Source of the DNA: Chalciporus piperatus
Lineage: Eukaryota > Basidiomycota > Agaricomycetes > Boletales > Boletaceae
Direction: 5' to 3'
Length of the DNA stretch: 18,101 nucleotides
Assembly: GCA_038093975.1 (NCBI GenBank)
Contig: JBBPTG010000381.1
Span: forward strand, 1-18,101
The position numbers and the translations under genes are program-made. Below the pieces are notes generated by a model that was not told the DNA's origin, did not search any database, and was given only the letters and a program-made list of their open reading frames with translations. This document shows, piece by piece, positions 7,766 to 16,796 of the stretch. Position 1 is the stretch's first letter, and every line of letters begins with the position of its first letter.

Positions 7766-8356
7766 ATGTCTGATCTCATAGACAAATTGAACTCAATCGC
7801 TATCAAAAAAGCTCCCGTTGTCTTTGTCTCGGGAGATATTGTCAAATTAGATCTCACCGAGATCAACCCGACTTGGGAGAATTTCACATTCTTGCTCGAC
7901 ATCCAGAACCCCGGTCAGAAAGTAAGTACAGTTGTATCAATATTTTCGTATATACTAACTCTCACTCAGCAAGTTATACTACGTATCAGAGTACCACACA
8001 AGAGATCTGTGTATGCATGTTTCTAATTTTTGTGTGTCTATTAATGTTATATACAGCGAGATTCAAACGGACGATCCAATCGAGACCGTAACTGAACTCG
8101 ACAATCATGCGGGTTTCATAACGTATGTACAACATTTGCTAACAGGCACATACTAGTAACTCTCGATCTCAGGTGTCCAGTAGTGCCCTGCCGGGTTCTC
8201 CAGAAAATCAATCTAGATGGAACACGGTCAGACTTTGCAGTACGACCATTTGAGGTCTTGAGCATTCCAGCTGAGATTGCGAGGAACGAGTCACGGGCAG
8301 CAGAGAAGACAGTTTACAAACGTCGCGTAGATGACATGGAAAAGGGGCATATGTAG
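7766..8356 (+). CDS. Unrecognised 148-aa protein, four exons
   Basis: Exons are 7766-7921, 7970-8010, 8057-8122 and 8173-8356 (TAG). Introns of 48, 46 and 50 bp have good signals (GTAAGT..CTCAG with ACTAAC branch site; GTATGC..TACAG; GTATGT..CTCAG), and all phases agree, giving 447 nt. The protein begins MSDLIDKLNSIAIKKAP and then alternates hydrophobic and polar residues in a beta-rich pattern (VVFVSGDIVKLDL, FTFLLDIQN, QVILRIRVP, CPVVPCRVLQ). It ends in a charged helix-like tail (SRAAEKTVYKRRVDDMEKGH). I see no signal peptide, membrane segment or catalytic motif and recognise no family. It is divergent from gene 1 and convergent with the transposase, with 26 bp between the stop codons. It could be cargo of a transposon or a lineage-specific host gene. 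Confidence 0.75.
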
Positions 8357-11140
8357 AAGTAAGCGAGAGTATATGTTCTACTCTAATTGTCGTCATTATC
8401 ACCGTCGTCGTCATCCTCTTCATCAACGGAGTAAGGCACACCGAGATCAGAAATATCCAAACCAGGCTTCTCGACCATACAAAAACATTGTACAACATCC
8501 CCTCCGTGTGACGGTAGTGCAAGTCCGTGGGGAATCATGGCGACGACACTTCGAATGCTTTTGGCATCAACAACCACAAGTTGCTCGATAAGCGTTGATG
8601 CAGCAAGTACTTGAGATGAGCGTTTGAGAAGTTCGAGATCCGGCAGTGAGAAAAGTTTGAGGACAACGACAGTTCGAAATACCCAGTTGCTCCCTTCCTC
8701 CTCTTCGAGATATATTGGTATTTGAGCATAGAATTGTACCTCACCCACTCGAATTGTATCCTCAAAGGTCAGCTGATAAACGGTTAATACATGGTATCTT
8801 CTCTGCGCCGTAAACATACCTTGACATTTCGTGAGATACGCATTGTTGTGCGCCGTTATTGGCTTCTTTCCATACGGAACGCGCAATTTGACCGTTGGGA
8901 AGACGAAGTCTGGCCCATTTGGTGATACGAGAGACTGGTTGATTCGTAGTGAGAAGATGCTGAATAGCTTCAGATAACTGATGGTCAGGAGAGATAGGAT
9001 GTTTTGAACGTTTACGAAGGAGAGCATAGCCGCCTCCAAGATCGACCGCACCGAAAGGGAGGCTCTTGGGAGGTTCGTCAAGTTCAGGTATAAGCGAGAC
9101 GAGAGCGTTGACCTGACAACGCCGCACTCCCTCTCGAGCGAGATTTGCGAATGGTTTCGATGGCTGACGAATTTGCTGTCCGAGGTTTCCAATCGTACGT
9201 TCCATCGTCCATTGCGCGTAGCAGATGGGTGGACCTTTCTGAATAGCTTCGGGTACGAGATGAGCGACTTGATGGACTGCAGGACGAACAAAGTGAATAC
9301 GGCATTCTTTGAGTTGGTAATAGAGCAGCTCGAAGTCACGTTCCCATGAACATAAAAGAATTTGCGCATCGCGCAGTTGTTCAGCGGTTAATGAATATTG
9401 GCACATGATTTGGAATCCACGGACGAGTTTGCAGTAGTGGATCCAGTACTTGGATGGAAGAAGGTTGTGAAGGAGAATGGGTGCGATTCCGAAGGTGTAG
9501 AGCTGGAATTCCCAAGTCTTGTATTGGGTATTGAGCTTCTCAGCGATGTTGCGTGGTTTGCGGTCGTATAAACCAGGAAGGTGACAACCAACACTCTCGA
9601 CATCCTTGCCGTGAGCTGCCCACACTTGGCTGTCATGAAGAACAGCCCAGTCCCATGTTGATTTATCGTCGCGAGGGTCAAGATCAATAGTGCCGCGCCA
9701 GAGAGAAAGAAGGAGATCAGATAGGTTGCCGGCAAGGTGCATGACGTCGGTGGTCATACATAATGGGACACCAAGAGAATGCGAGGGGGAAAGACCAAGG
9801 ATTAGCGCAGGCTTTGTGAGACCAGTCTCCGTCTTCATCTTATCCCATTGCGTTTGATTGTTAACGGAAACAATCTTTGATAGATTCTCGGTGTAGCCAG
9901 AAGAGCCACCTGGTGGGAGGGCGAAGACATTGATATCATCATGGTCGCTACCGTCGACAACACGGTCGCGTGGACACAAAAGGGCGGGGTAATAGCGCTT
10001 GCCATCTTCTTTACGTCGTCCTAGGACACCGCAATAAAGGCGGCAGCCGTTTTTGCCGCTGTGGCCAACCATTCCATCCCAATACACTAAACCGGGTCCG
10101 TCTGCGGTGGTGAAAAGAAGATAGATGTTCGAGGTGTAGGAGGAGTTGGTGAGAGAATCCCAGATCGTGAGTCCTTCGTGTTGTAAAGCGGCAAGATGAT
10201 GCATACCAGGGAATAGGAACGAGTCAAGATGTTTAGGTTTATTGGGTCCGGGAATGAATCCGCCAGGTAGAACGTGAAGTTTACGATAACGTTTGTCGGG
10301 GGAGAAGTTAAGCAGAATCCAGATATACATCCAGCAATCAGATTCCTTGCTGCTGTATAGCTGCGCACCATCCAGCGAGACCATCAATACTATGTCATGC
10401 TCTTTGATATCCCCGCTGAGTACGGCACCGAGAAAGTCCCATCCAGCGATAATGTCGTCAACGACAGGAAAGGGTCCTGGGTTGTTGGACTGTTCTAGAT
10501 CATCCAAAAGTGCTTGGGCTCGCTCCCACATGTATCGCATATCTCGAGCACTTTCAGGATCCCGAAAACGAGCCTGAAGTTGAGGACCGAGCGGAATGGT
10601 AGTGAACTGCTGGACAGGGATTTTAACACGACCATTTGAACCCTGGATAATCTCCTCCTTCCACCTCGATTTGTTGCACTCCGGGCAAACATCCAAGGAA
10701 GCAAATGGCCCAGTGAACGCAAGACAAGTGTCCGGGCACATGTCATGGGTGAGCGGTTCGACACCAGTGTAGGTCTGAATGAGTTTCTCGACAGCGTGGA
10801 ACGATAGGATGTTATTAGCGCCTGGAGTGTCCGAAAAGTTTCGTTTGGCTGATCGAGAGATACGTGCGTACGCGTCCTGAGAGGAATGCTCCAGCGCAAG
10901 GTACATGGAGAGACTATGGCGAATACCGGGGTCGTCAACGACCAGCGGGGTGTGAGGAGGACGATGGAGTCTTTGCAAAGCGGCTGGATTGAGGGCGGCG
11001 AAAGACTCTGCGGTGGAAGCGTTCCTAAGCGCCTGTATGAACTGGAGGTATTCAATTATTGGTTTGAATTTGGCCTTGCGTAAGAGCTCTTCTAGATCAA
11101 CGTTTGGTGATTGTCTGCGCTCGTAACGAATTCTGCACTC

Positions 11141-11335
11141 AGAGGATGGTGGAGATGGAGAACGGGTAGGGTCTGCTGGAGGAGATGGAGATCGGGGAGG
11201 TGATGGAGAACAGGGAGGAGATGGAGATTGGGGAGGAGATGGAGATTGGGGAGGGTCTGCTGGAGGTGTTGGTGAACGGGGAGGGTCCGGTGGAGGCGGA
11301 GGAGAATGAGGAGGGTCTGGTGGAGGAGATAAGTT
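11141..11335 (-). repeat. In-frame 15-bp repeats encoding SPSPP/PPADP
   Basis: Units such as GGAGATGGAGATTGG repeat on the + strand and encode Ser-Pro-Ser-Pro-Pro on the coding strand of the transposase. They form a flexible linker between the N-terminal Cys/His region and the zinc ribbon. Multiples of 15 bp keep the frame open. Confidence 0.75.
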
Positions 11336-11649
11336 TGCCTGAAGAGCCGGTTAGATAAAGTGAACACGAGTGAAGTGGTTACAGTACTTACTTGCTGGCG
11401 GCCTCGCTTTCGTCCTCCTGAGGAGGGAGGCTGTCTTCTAGCTACTGTTACGAACGCTCAGTTCCTTATCCTAGTCTTTCCTACACTTACTACGTTTCTC
11501 TTTCACTTTTGGACTTAGTCGCTTTCTCTCCCTTTTCTGTTATCTTATCTTATCAAGATCACATCACGTGACCTGCTGACATCAGCTAGGTCTAGCCTTT
11601 CGCTTACGTAACGTGGCTGTGCGTGGCTGTGCATCTTCCCCACTGTCCA

Positions 11650-11781
11650 TGACTCATACCGAGTCACCATGACTCAGACTCTTATTGACTCATTATGACT
11701 CACCGTGACTCATACTGACTCACGCTGACTCATCTCGCTTCCTAGTCATATACGCTATTGGCTGTTACTCGCCATGACTCA
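11650..11781 (+). promoter_or_regulatory. Array of TGACTCA (Gcn4/AP-1-type) sites in LTR copy B
   Basis: Exact TGACTCA occurs at 11650, 11670, 11686, 11696, 11706, 11716, 11726 and 11775. The five from 11686 to 11726 are spaced exactly 10 bp, close to one helical turn, with three variable bases between them. Confidence 0.75.
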
Positions 11782-11867
11782 TATCTAGTCATACCTAGTC
11801 ATATAGTTAAGGTTTACTAGTCATATAGTTAAGGTTTAGCCACAACATGTACAAACACTGTCAATAG

Positions 11868-11875
11868 TATATAAA
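11868..11875 (+). promoter_or_regulatory. TATA box of solo LTR copy B
   Basis: TATATAAA lies about 87-142 bp after the last bZIP-type sites and 185 bp before the LTR end, a normal order of enhancer array, TATA box and R/U5 leader. Confidence 0.6.
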
Positions 11876-12289
11876 CCCGGGTTGACAAGCACTGGCTCTC
11901 CAGTCTTGTTCTCCTGGAGTTTCCTCTTCTTGAACTTCATGGGCCAAGCGCTCCTGCTTGCCTAGTCTGATCCTCAGCTCTAGTTACTGAGTTGATGTGG
12001 TTCCACTAGGGCATGTTGTCTGATGATAGCGCTAGCTCTTGATTGAGTTGAGTCGTTTCAGCTACTGTATCTGGAGGTACACCCTGAAATTTCGCTGCGC
12101 GGATACGTTGACGCTCTTCTTCTGAACTAGTGTCTTCCAGATGGCGATACCACGTCGTCGTCGAGACTTGGTGAGGTAGGCCAAAATTGTGCTTGAGACA
12201 AACACAATTGTAGCGAATGGTGTGGTCCATGGAGAAGGATGGAGTTAGAGGACAAGAGAATGCGTGTACTGTGCGTGTACTTACCCAGT

Positions 12290-12450
12290 GCAAGACACGC
12301 GGTTGCCTGCAAGCGAGTGCGGCAAGTTTAGGCCCGGGTATGCCTGGCTAGCTTGGCTTAGTGGCATGTGCCAACAGCGAAAGAGCCAAGATTGGCATTT
12401 TGGGCATGGTTGGCAGAACTGGCACTGTGATTGGAATTGGCAACACGCGA
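12290..12450. repeat. Cluster of TTGGCA / TGCCAA short repeats upstream of the transposase
   Basis: TTGGCA or its complement TGCCAA occurs near 12368, 12392, 12410 and 12437, with one-base variants (TTGGCT, AGCCAA, CTGGCA, GGGCA) between. Clustered short repeats in both orientations just outside the transposase are typical of subterminal transposase-binding regions in CACTA-class elements. No terminal inverted repeat partner was found, because the opposite end of the locus is replaced by LTR copy A. Confidence 0.4.
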
Positions 12451-12528
12451 CATTGACATAATACAATGTGTTTGCATATCTCGACATAAAAATAATTATG
12501 TAAACAGACAAAAACATAAGTTCACCTG

Positions 12529-13106
12529 GATCAACATGGCCAGTTTTCACTGGGCGTGAGGCCTTGAGGGCCAGACTCTGACAGACCAGGACGCTGAACA
12601 GCGGAGAATCAATCTCGAGCTTCAAGCCTTGGGTAAAGTCATTGTACCCAGAGCGGCCAGCTTTCCGAATGGTTCGAGGGTCGCGGATATCTTCTCCGCT
12701 CAGGCTCGCGCTACTCACCAGACTGGACTCCTTCGTGGCATGGGACGAACAAAAACAGCTGGCACTGCGATGACGGCAATTCTGCGGAGGTAATTAGTCT
12801 CCCAAACCCAGACTCTCGATGAGCAGAAGACAGTCGTTCTTGTAATAGGCTCACGACCTGCGCCATCGAACCCTAGTTTACCTAGTAATGCACAGTCGCT
12901 AGTCGATTGCTTGATGCAACACGTATGTCTGACGGGGCTTACTATGTTGCTCTCAAACGGATGAACAAGTCTATTCACCCCTATGAAGTCGAGATTGGTC
13001 GACTTTTCACCCCCAGTGAGAAGTCGTGCTATGGGAGCATATGTCAGCGTGTGTGAATCTAGGCAGTAGGGATTCATACGCTTGCATCGGGAATGGACGC
13101 CTCCAT
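12529..13106 (-). other. Coding-like segments of an unresolved minus-strand gene
   Basis: Several minus-strand stretches look like exons. One starts at ATG 13106 (MEASIPDAS) and ends at a GTATGA donor at 13079. A segment at about 12880-12716 encodes VVSLLQERLSSAHRESG.. and ends in a GTGAGT donor. A segment ending at a GTGAAC donor near 12529 includes YNDFTQGLKLEIDSP. An alternative open frame of 120 codons (13077-12715) overlaps them. I could not find one splice model that joins these in phase. It may be a decayed or frameshifted gene, or a 5' remnant of another element. No family recognised. Confidence 0.3.
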
Positions 13107-13407
13107 AGTTTTTTTATATATGTACTTTTACGTCGACAGATGTCATCCAATCTCCATAGTTCTCATAGATTTACATTGGTCATTTGTGTCCTCAGCATCC
13201 TTTCGCATCACATAGGCCATTCTATGGCTTTATAGCAGTTCCAATGTACGAGCACATGAATAGAGCTATGCAGATATATGCACATCTAGGAAAGGGAGCA
13301 GCCCACCACCCACCCACCTGCCCGCCACCACGATGCAATCACGACCGCCTGCTATCCGAATCACTCCGTACACTGGCAACCACTGCACTTCAAGCTTCGT
13401 GAGACCT
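13107..13407. other. Intergenic stretch between gene 2 and the unresolved segment
   Basis: AT-rich near 13112-13126 (TATATATG with a T run), which could be a TATA region for minus-strand transcription toward 13106. The C-rich run CCCACCACCCACCCACCTGCC lies near 13302-13322. Nothing else is recognised. Confidence 0.4.
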
Positions 13408-15109
13408 TCAATGCATAGGCAAGATGGCGATCTTGGCGATAATGTCGGCCGTGCCCTTGGTCCAGATACTATCCGTGATCTGAGATGTGTCAGTGAACGG
13501 ACTTGGCGAACAGATCGAGAACGAACTAATTTAGTAGTCTCGTCCTTGTATCTCTGCACGCAATAGTACATTCAGTAAATAGTAGTAGTAGTAAGATAGA
13601 GAGCGAGAAATACTGACTGCTTTGACCTCTGCTGTGAGCGCGTCGTAATAGGCATTGAACTCGTCGCGGGAACCGTCGGGTTTGATCTGCTTGAGCCAGC
13701 GGTGGGCACAAAGGGTACTGGGAAACTGGTTAACCCTGTATAGTGAGGATGACGAAAACGTACCGTCCTGATTTACTCGAGGGAGGTCGCCAAAATGCTG
13801 AGGACTTCTTCGTGGCAGTACTAGTGTTGCTGGTTGCCGCGGGAAGTGCCGCCGTGTTCAAATTTGCTGAGTGAGGACTGTAAGATATATATTATTAGTG
13901 AGCGGGCGATAGACATACTGTTTTTTACTGCATCGGCACGAGCGATCTCAGTACGAGTAGGGATGATATCTTGAGATTGAGATTCCGTGTTGGCGAAGTG
14001 ACCGCGTCGAGAGAGCCTGAGCGAAAATTTTAAGTTCGAGATCAAATATCAGAAATAAACTCACAAAGGATTCTTAATTTCAACTTGTTCCAGTGGTTTC
14101 TTTCTTTCCGAGCTTGAGGTGATGGTTTCGAGAGTTGGCGAGCAATGGGAGGAGCCGTCATCATGATCGGACGTGGATGCTGTCGTGTTCTCGTTTGTTG
14201 TAGGTAGTGGAGGCGACATACTGGGATCACGCGCGGCGGCCGGGACAGTTACATCCGAGTCGGACATGATCGTAGCGGTGGGAACTTGAATGGCCGTGGA
14301 ACTTGAAGGGGAAATGTCAGTGGATGACGAGACTAAGAAGCCTTTGGACCCGGGATTGACGGGGTCGAAGTCGAACTGCGTGTCGATATCGGAGTTGGTG
14401 TGCTCGAGCGTGGGGGTAGTCTCGGGAGACTCGGATGAAACTAGTGACTGGGGCCCGGGTGTAGGTGACGCACTCGCAATGCGAAGCAACGAGGAATCAA
14501 GCATGTCAGATTTTGTTCGCTTTCTGGCATGTTCCATCGTCTCCCTGTCGAGCATGTCATTAGTACCATCCAACTCCACCTTCAATTTACGCTTGCTGCC
14601 GTTCGAAGCGCCCGCATTCTCGTTGCCCTTGTTCGTGAACCATGTTTGCTTATAGGAAGAGTATATTTGCTTGGCGAACATGTCGAGCTTCCAGGCATCT
14701 TCACAGTAAACAACTTCGGGATATCGCTGGACAACTTCGGAGCGGAAGATTTTTTTTGCCGTGGATGTCATCGTCTTCCAGGTTGTCTCGTTGTCAATGA
14801 TGCTGGCTCTGCGAAAGTCGTGCCAGATATCTCGCATGGCGTTCCCGATGTTCGTGATCCTTGTTGCATCAAGTAGTTTGCCCTCCTTGTCCTCCAGGTA
14901 TGATGTAGTTGATGTACACGCTTGTCCGTTCGGAGTCTCCTTCCATGCTTTCCATTTCTTCAGCGTCCAGAAGCGTATGTCAGGGTAGTTTTCTGGTTGG
15001 AACTGGGGAAGCGGTGTAGGAGCCGAAAAGAAATCCACTTTTGCGGGAGCGTTGAGCGTCAAATTGATTGTGTTCGTATTCGTTTCAGCCGAGTCCAAAG
15101 TCGTCGTGG
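13408..15109 (-). pseudogene. Gene 2: six-exon paralogue of gene 1, 5' end cut off by a retrotransposon
   Basis: Minus-strand exons: from the LTR junction at 15109 to 14065; 14016-13919; 13866-13764; 13717-13618; 13553-13527; 13479-13408 (TGA). Introns are 46-64 bp with GTGAGT, GTATGT, GTACGT, GTCAGT and GTTCGT donors, and phases agree throughout. No ATG precedes the conserved region before the LTR boundary, so the start is lost. The first domain matches gene 1 (IRFWTLKKWKAW, YLEDKEGKLL, EDAWKLDMFA, YSSYKQTW). A basic stretch (KRKLKVE), a Ser/Thr/Pro-rich region and a C-terminal domain (LCAHRWLKQIKPDGSRDEF, NAYYDALTAEVKARYKDE, SIWTKGTADII) follow. Introns after the Ser/Pro tail of both genes share position and phase 2. 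The family is unnamed and its function unknown; from memory similar proteins are numerous in Rhizoctonia-like fungi. The 5' loss suggests a non-functional copy. Confidence 0.72.
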
Positions 15110-15580
15110 TGTTACGCTTGTACCGAGTAGGTCAAAGCGTAGACGCAAAAGCCTAGTCAAGGACAAGGGTTTCAAAGGTAGCCTAACGATGGGATGTCCA
15201 CGTTAAGGCCTAGCGTCCGTTCTAGAGTGGGACGGTGACTCTCAGAGGGTTCAAAGGAAACGAGGAAAGACCAAGCTAGATTGCGTAGGTCTAAGTTAGG
15301 GTTACAGGAGGAAACTCGAGGGTTTATATAAGTGAAGAAACGAGTTAAGGGCAGGCATGGAACAAGTCGGAATATGTAAGAACAAGTCATGACGAATAGG
15401 AATGAGTCATGCTCGGTAAGCATGCGAGTCAGCGATGACAAAGCGTGGAAGGTGAAAGAACATTAAGGAATGTTCGCTGACTAAAGCAAGGTAAGAAAAG
15501 AGGGGCCTAGGCAGGACTCGAACCAGCGACTAGGACTTAGTACAAGGTACCAAAGAAAGAAAGAATGGGTGATCGTAACA
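15110..15580 (-). mobile_element. 3' LTR of the second Ty3/gypsy element (471 bp)
   Basis: On the + strand it begins TGTTACG and ends CGTAACA, a 7-bp perfect terminal inverted repeat. The element reads on the minus strand, so this LTR follows the last ORF. A TATA box (TATATAAA) lies at 15330-15323, and a TGAGTCA site at 15403-15409. Near its 5' end, in sense orientation, is a perfect tRNA B-box-like word GGTTCGAGTCC (15524-15514). The LTR ends one base before gene 2's remaining sequence; the expected target duplication copy is CGTGG (15105-15109, + strand), with the partner outside the window. Confidence 0.88.
15323..15330 (-). promoter_or_regulatory. TATA box of the second element's LTR
   Basis: TATATAAA on the minus strand, 251 bp into the LTR. 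Transcription from it would run directly into the truncated gene 2. Confidence 0.55.
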
Positions 15581-15591
15581 TTACCCCTGTA
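15581..15591 (-). other. Polypurine tract of the second Ty3/gypsy element
   Basis: The minus strand reads ACAGGGGTAA immediately before the TGTTACG start of the LTR, 35 bases after the stop codon of the downstream ORF. It is short and weaker than the tract of the first element. Confidence 0.5.
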
Positions 15592-15625
15592 TTAGAATCA
15601 AGTCATCGACGAAGATAAAAACTAG

Positions 15626-16792
15626 TCAAATGCTTAACCCGTAATGTCCTGGAGAACCGGTCATGTTTGCATATCCGACATCGTCGGTTGGATCATCTCC
15701 GTCATAGAGAGTGGTGTCGTCGTCGTCGCGTGAATGAGTCTCACCCGAGATACGGGTATAGAGTGGAGGGGGGCGTCGAGCAGCCCGATTGGTATTGGTT
15801 GATCGGCGGGAACGGAAAGAGGGTGCAACAGGTGGCGTGGTTGTATGTCTCTGTCCACGCCTAAGTGGGCAACGACCTTGAATGTGACCGGGTGCCCAGC
15901 GGAAGTACGTGGGACACTGGTATACGGGACAGTGGACACGTATATGGCCCAGTCGGTGACATACGAAGCAGGCATCGTGGTACTGGGGATGTGAGGTGGA
16001 TAGAGGTATGGTGCCAGTCCGTTGTCGTTGCGAGGTAATGTGGTTGCGTTCTGCATGAAAGAAGACTGCTTCCTCTTCATCGTTCAAAGGGGAGCTAGAC
16101 GCGGAAGGAGTTGACGAGGGGAGAGACGAGGTGGAAACTCCGATGACAGGGGTTGGAGATTGAGCCGCAGAGGCGGATTCTCTGAGGTAGCGATCTAGGT
16201 CATTCAGAAACTCCGGCATCCGTAGCTCGTAGAGAGCAATGCTGAGGTTGGTGATTAGATCACCGTGGATATTGCGGAGGGAGGCAGCTTCTGAATGAGC
16301 TTGGTGAACTGTCGTCAGGGAAGGAGGAAGATTGGCAAGACGAGATGCTTGCAGGTAGGCACGGTAGAGGGCAAAGAGGGGTGACCCCAGATCAAGGTGG
16401 GCGCCGATGGGTACAGAGAGACGTGAGTCAAGTAAGAATTGGGACATACGGTCCATGACGGCATTGTCCATCAACTCGTCACGAAGACGATGGGCGGCGA
16501 GTGGTAGTTCAACGGACAAGACTCTGACGGTGGGAATAGCGGCAATATGAGTGGGGGCATCTAGGTCTTCCTGCAAGACTGGCCATCCAGCGGAGTTTAG
16601 TGGAAGACCGGTGGTATTCCATCCAGCCTCAGCGACGGTTGGGCTAGCGGGTTCGGGGGAAGAGGGACGAGTGGGTTGAATAGGTAGAGAACGAATAGGT
16701 AAACCAGGGGGGTAAGTAGGAGAAGAAGAAGAACGAGAAAGAGAAGAAATGGAAGACATAGTGGTCGACGAAGGGGTAGTAGGAGCGGACAT
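15626..16792 (-). CDS. Extra zinc-knuckle ORF downstream of pol in the second Ty3/gypsy element
   Basis: 388 codons from ATG at 16792, only 4 bases after the pol stop (TGA-AACA-ATG), to the TAA at 15626. The frame is open further upstream inside pol, but the ATG beside the pol stop is the natural start. The N terminus is Ser/Pro-rich. A helical middle region (about residues 100-230) includes LPLAAHRLRDELMD and LSIALYELRMPEFLNDLDRYL. A CX2CX4HX4C zinc knuckle (CFVCHRLGHIRVHC) begins near residue 275. A second, degenerate knuckle follows (CPTYFRWAPGHIQGRC, Tyr at the second Cys position), then a basic RG-rich part and an acidic tail (DDDDTTLYDGDDPTDD). Zinc knuckles normally sit in Gag, before pol. 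A nucleic-acid-binding, Gag-like accessory role is inferred. Translation by reinitiation after the pol stop is plausible. Confidence 0.8.
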   Translation of the reverse strand: MSAPTTPSSTTMSSISSLSRSSSSPTYPPGLPIRSLPIQPTRPSSPEPASPTVAEAGWNTTGLPLNSAGWPVLQEDLDAPTHIAAIPTVRVLSVELPLAAHRLRDELMDNAVMDRMSQFLLDSRLSVPIGAHLDLGSPLFALYRAYLQASRLANLPPSLTTVHQAHSEAASLRNIHGDLITNLSIALYELRMPEFLNDLDRYLRESASAAQSPTPVIGVSTSSLPSSTPSASSSPLNDEEEAVFFHAERNHITSQRQRTGTIPLSTSHPQYHDACFVCHRLGHIRVHCPVYQCPTYFRWAPGHIQGRCPLRRGQRHTTTPPVAPSFRSRRSTNTNRAARRPPPLYTRISGETHSRDDDDTTLYDGDDPTDDVGYANMTGSPGHYGLSI

Positions 16793-16796
16793 TGTT

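Larger units (their letters stand above)
11446..12060 (+). mobile_element. Solo LTR, copy B (615 bp), with 5-bp target duplication GCTAC
   Basis: It starts TGTTACGAACGC and ends CGTTTCA, with canonical TG..CA ends. GCTAC stands on both sides (11441-11445 and 12061-12065), a 5-bp duplication as made by Ty3/gypsy integrases. It matches copy A in inverted orientation at about 98%. It contains a TATA box at 11868-11875, eight TGACTCA sites (11650-11781) and TCACGTGACCTGC near 11564. It is inserted in exon 1 of the transposase gene in the opposite orientation, so its promoter would drive antisense RNA through the start of that gene. Confidence 0.95.
8383..12230 (-). pseudogene. Plavaka-type (CACTA superfamily) transposase gene, split by a solo LTR
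   Basis: Minus strand. Exon 1 runs from ATG at 12230 to 12061, then continues at 11440-11392 after solo LTR B and one GCTAC copy. A 53-bp intron (11391-11339, GTAAGT, CTAAC branch, TTCAG) follows. Exon 2 is 11338 to about 8820, and the last exon is 8772-8383. Without the LTR it encodes about 1,040 residues. The N terminus is Cys/His-rich (CVCLKHNFGLP, TWYRHLED), followed by SPSPP repeats and a CX3C..CX2C zinc ribbon (CPDTC, CPEC). The DDE-type core has SLDGAQLY, FIPGPNKPKHLDSFLFPGMH and TTDVMHLAGN. The signature IHFVRP..QWTMERTIGNLGQQIRQPS and a C-terminal EVQFYAQ..VVAMIPHG domain follow. This motif set is known from Plavaka transposases of Agaricomycetes. The exon 2/3 join is out of phase with the best donor (AG|GTATGT at 8819); a weaker donor at 8815 (GTTTAC) restores frame. 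No CACTA ends were found. Confidence 0.85.

Noticed and set aside
3306..12060. The two 615-bp LTRs as the 5' and 3' LTRs of one element
   Set aside because: They are in opposite orientation, copy B has its own target duplication, and no gag-pol lies between them.
3921..12500. CACTA/TAGTG terminal inverted repeats for the Plavaka element
   Set aside because: TAGTG and CACTG words occur (for example near 12358 and 12423), but I found no matching inverted partner on the other side, and LTR A occupies the likely left end.
13858..13918. Gene 2 ending at a TGA at 13858 after splicing to the first AG (13877)
   Set aside because: Using the next CAG (13867-13869) gives a phase-consistent exon that continues through four more well-formed exons into a compact C-terminal domain.
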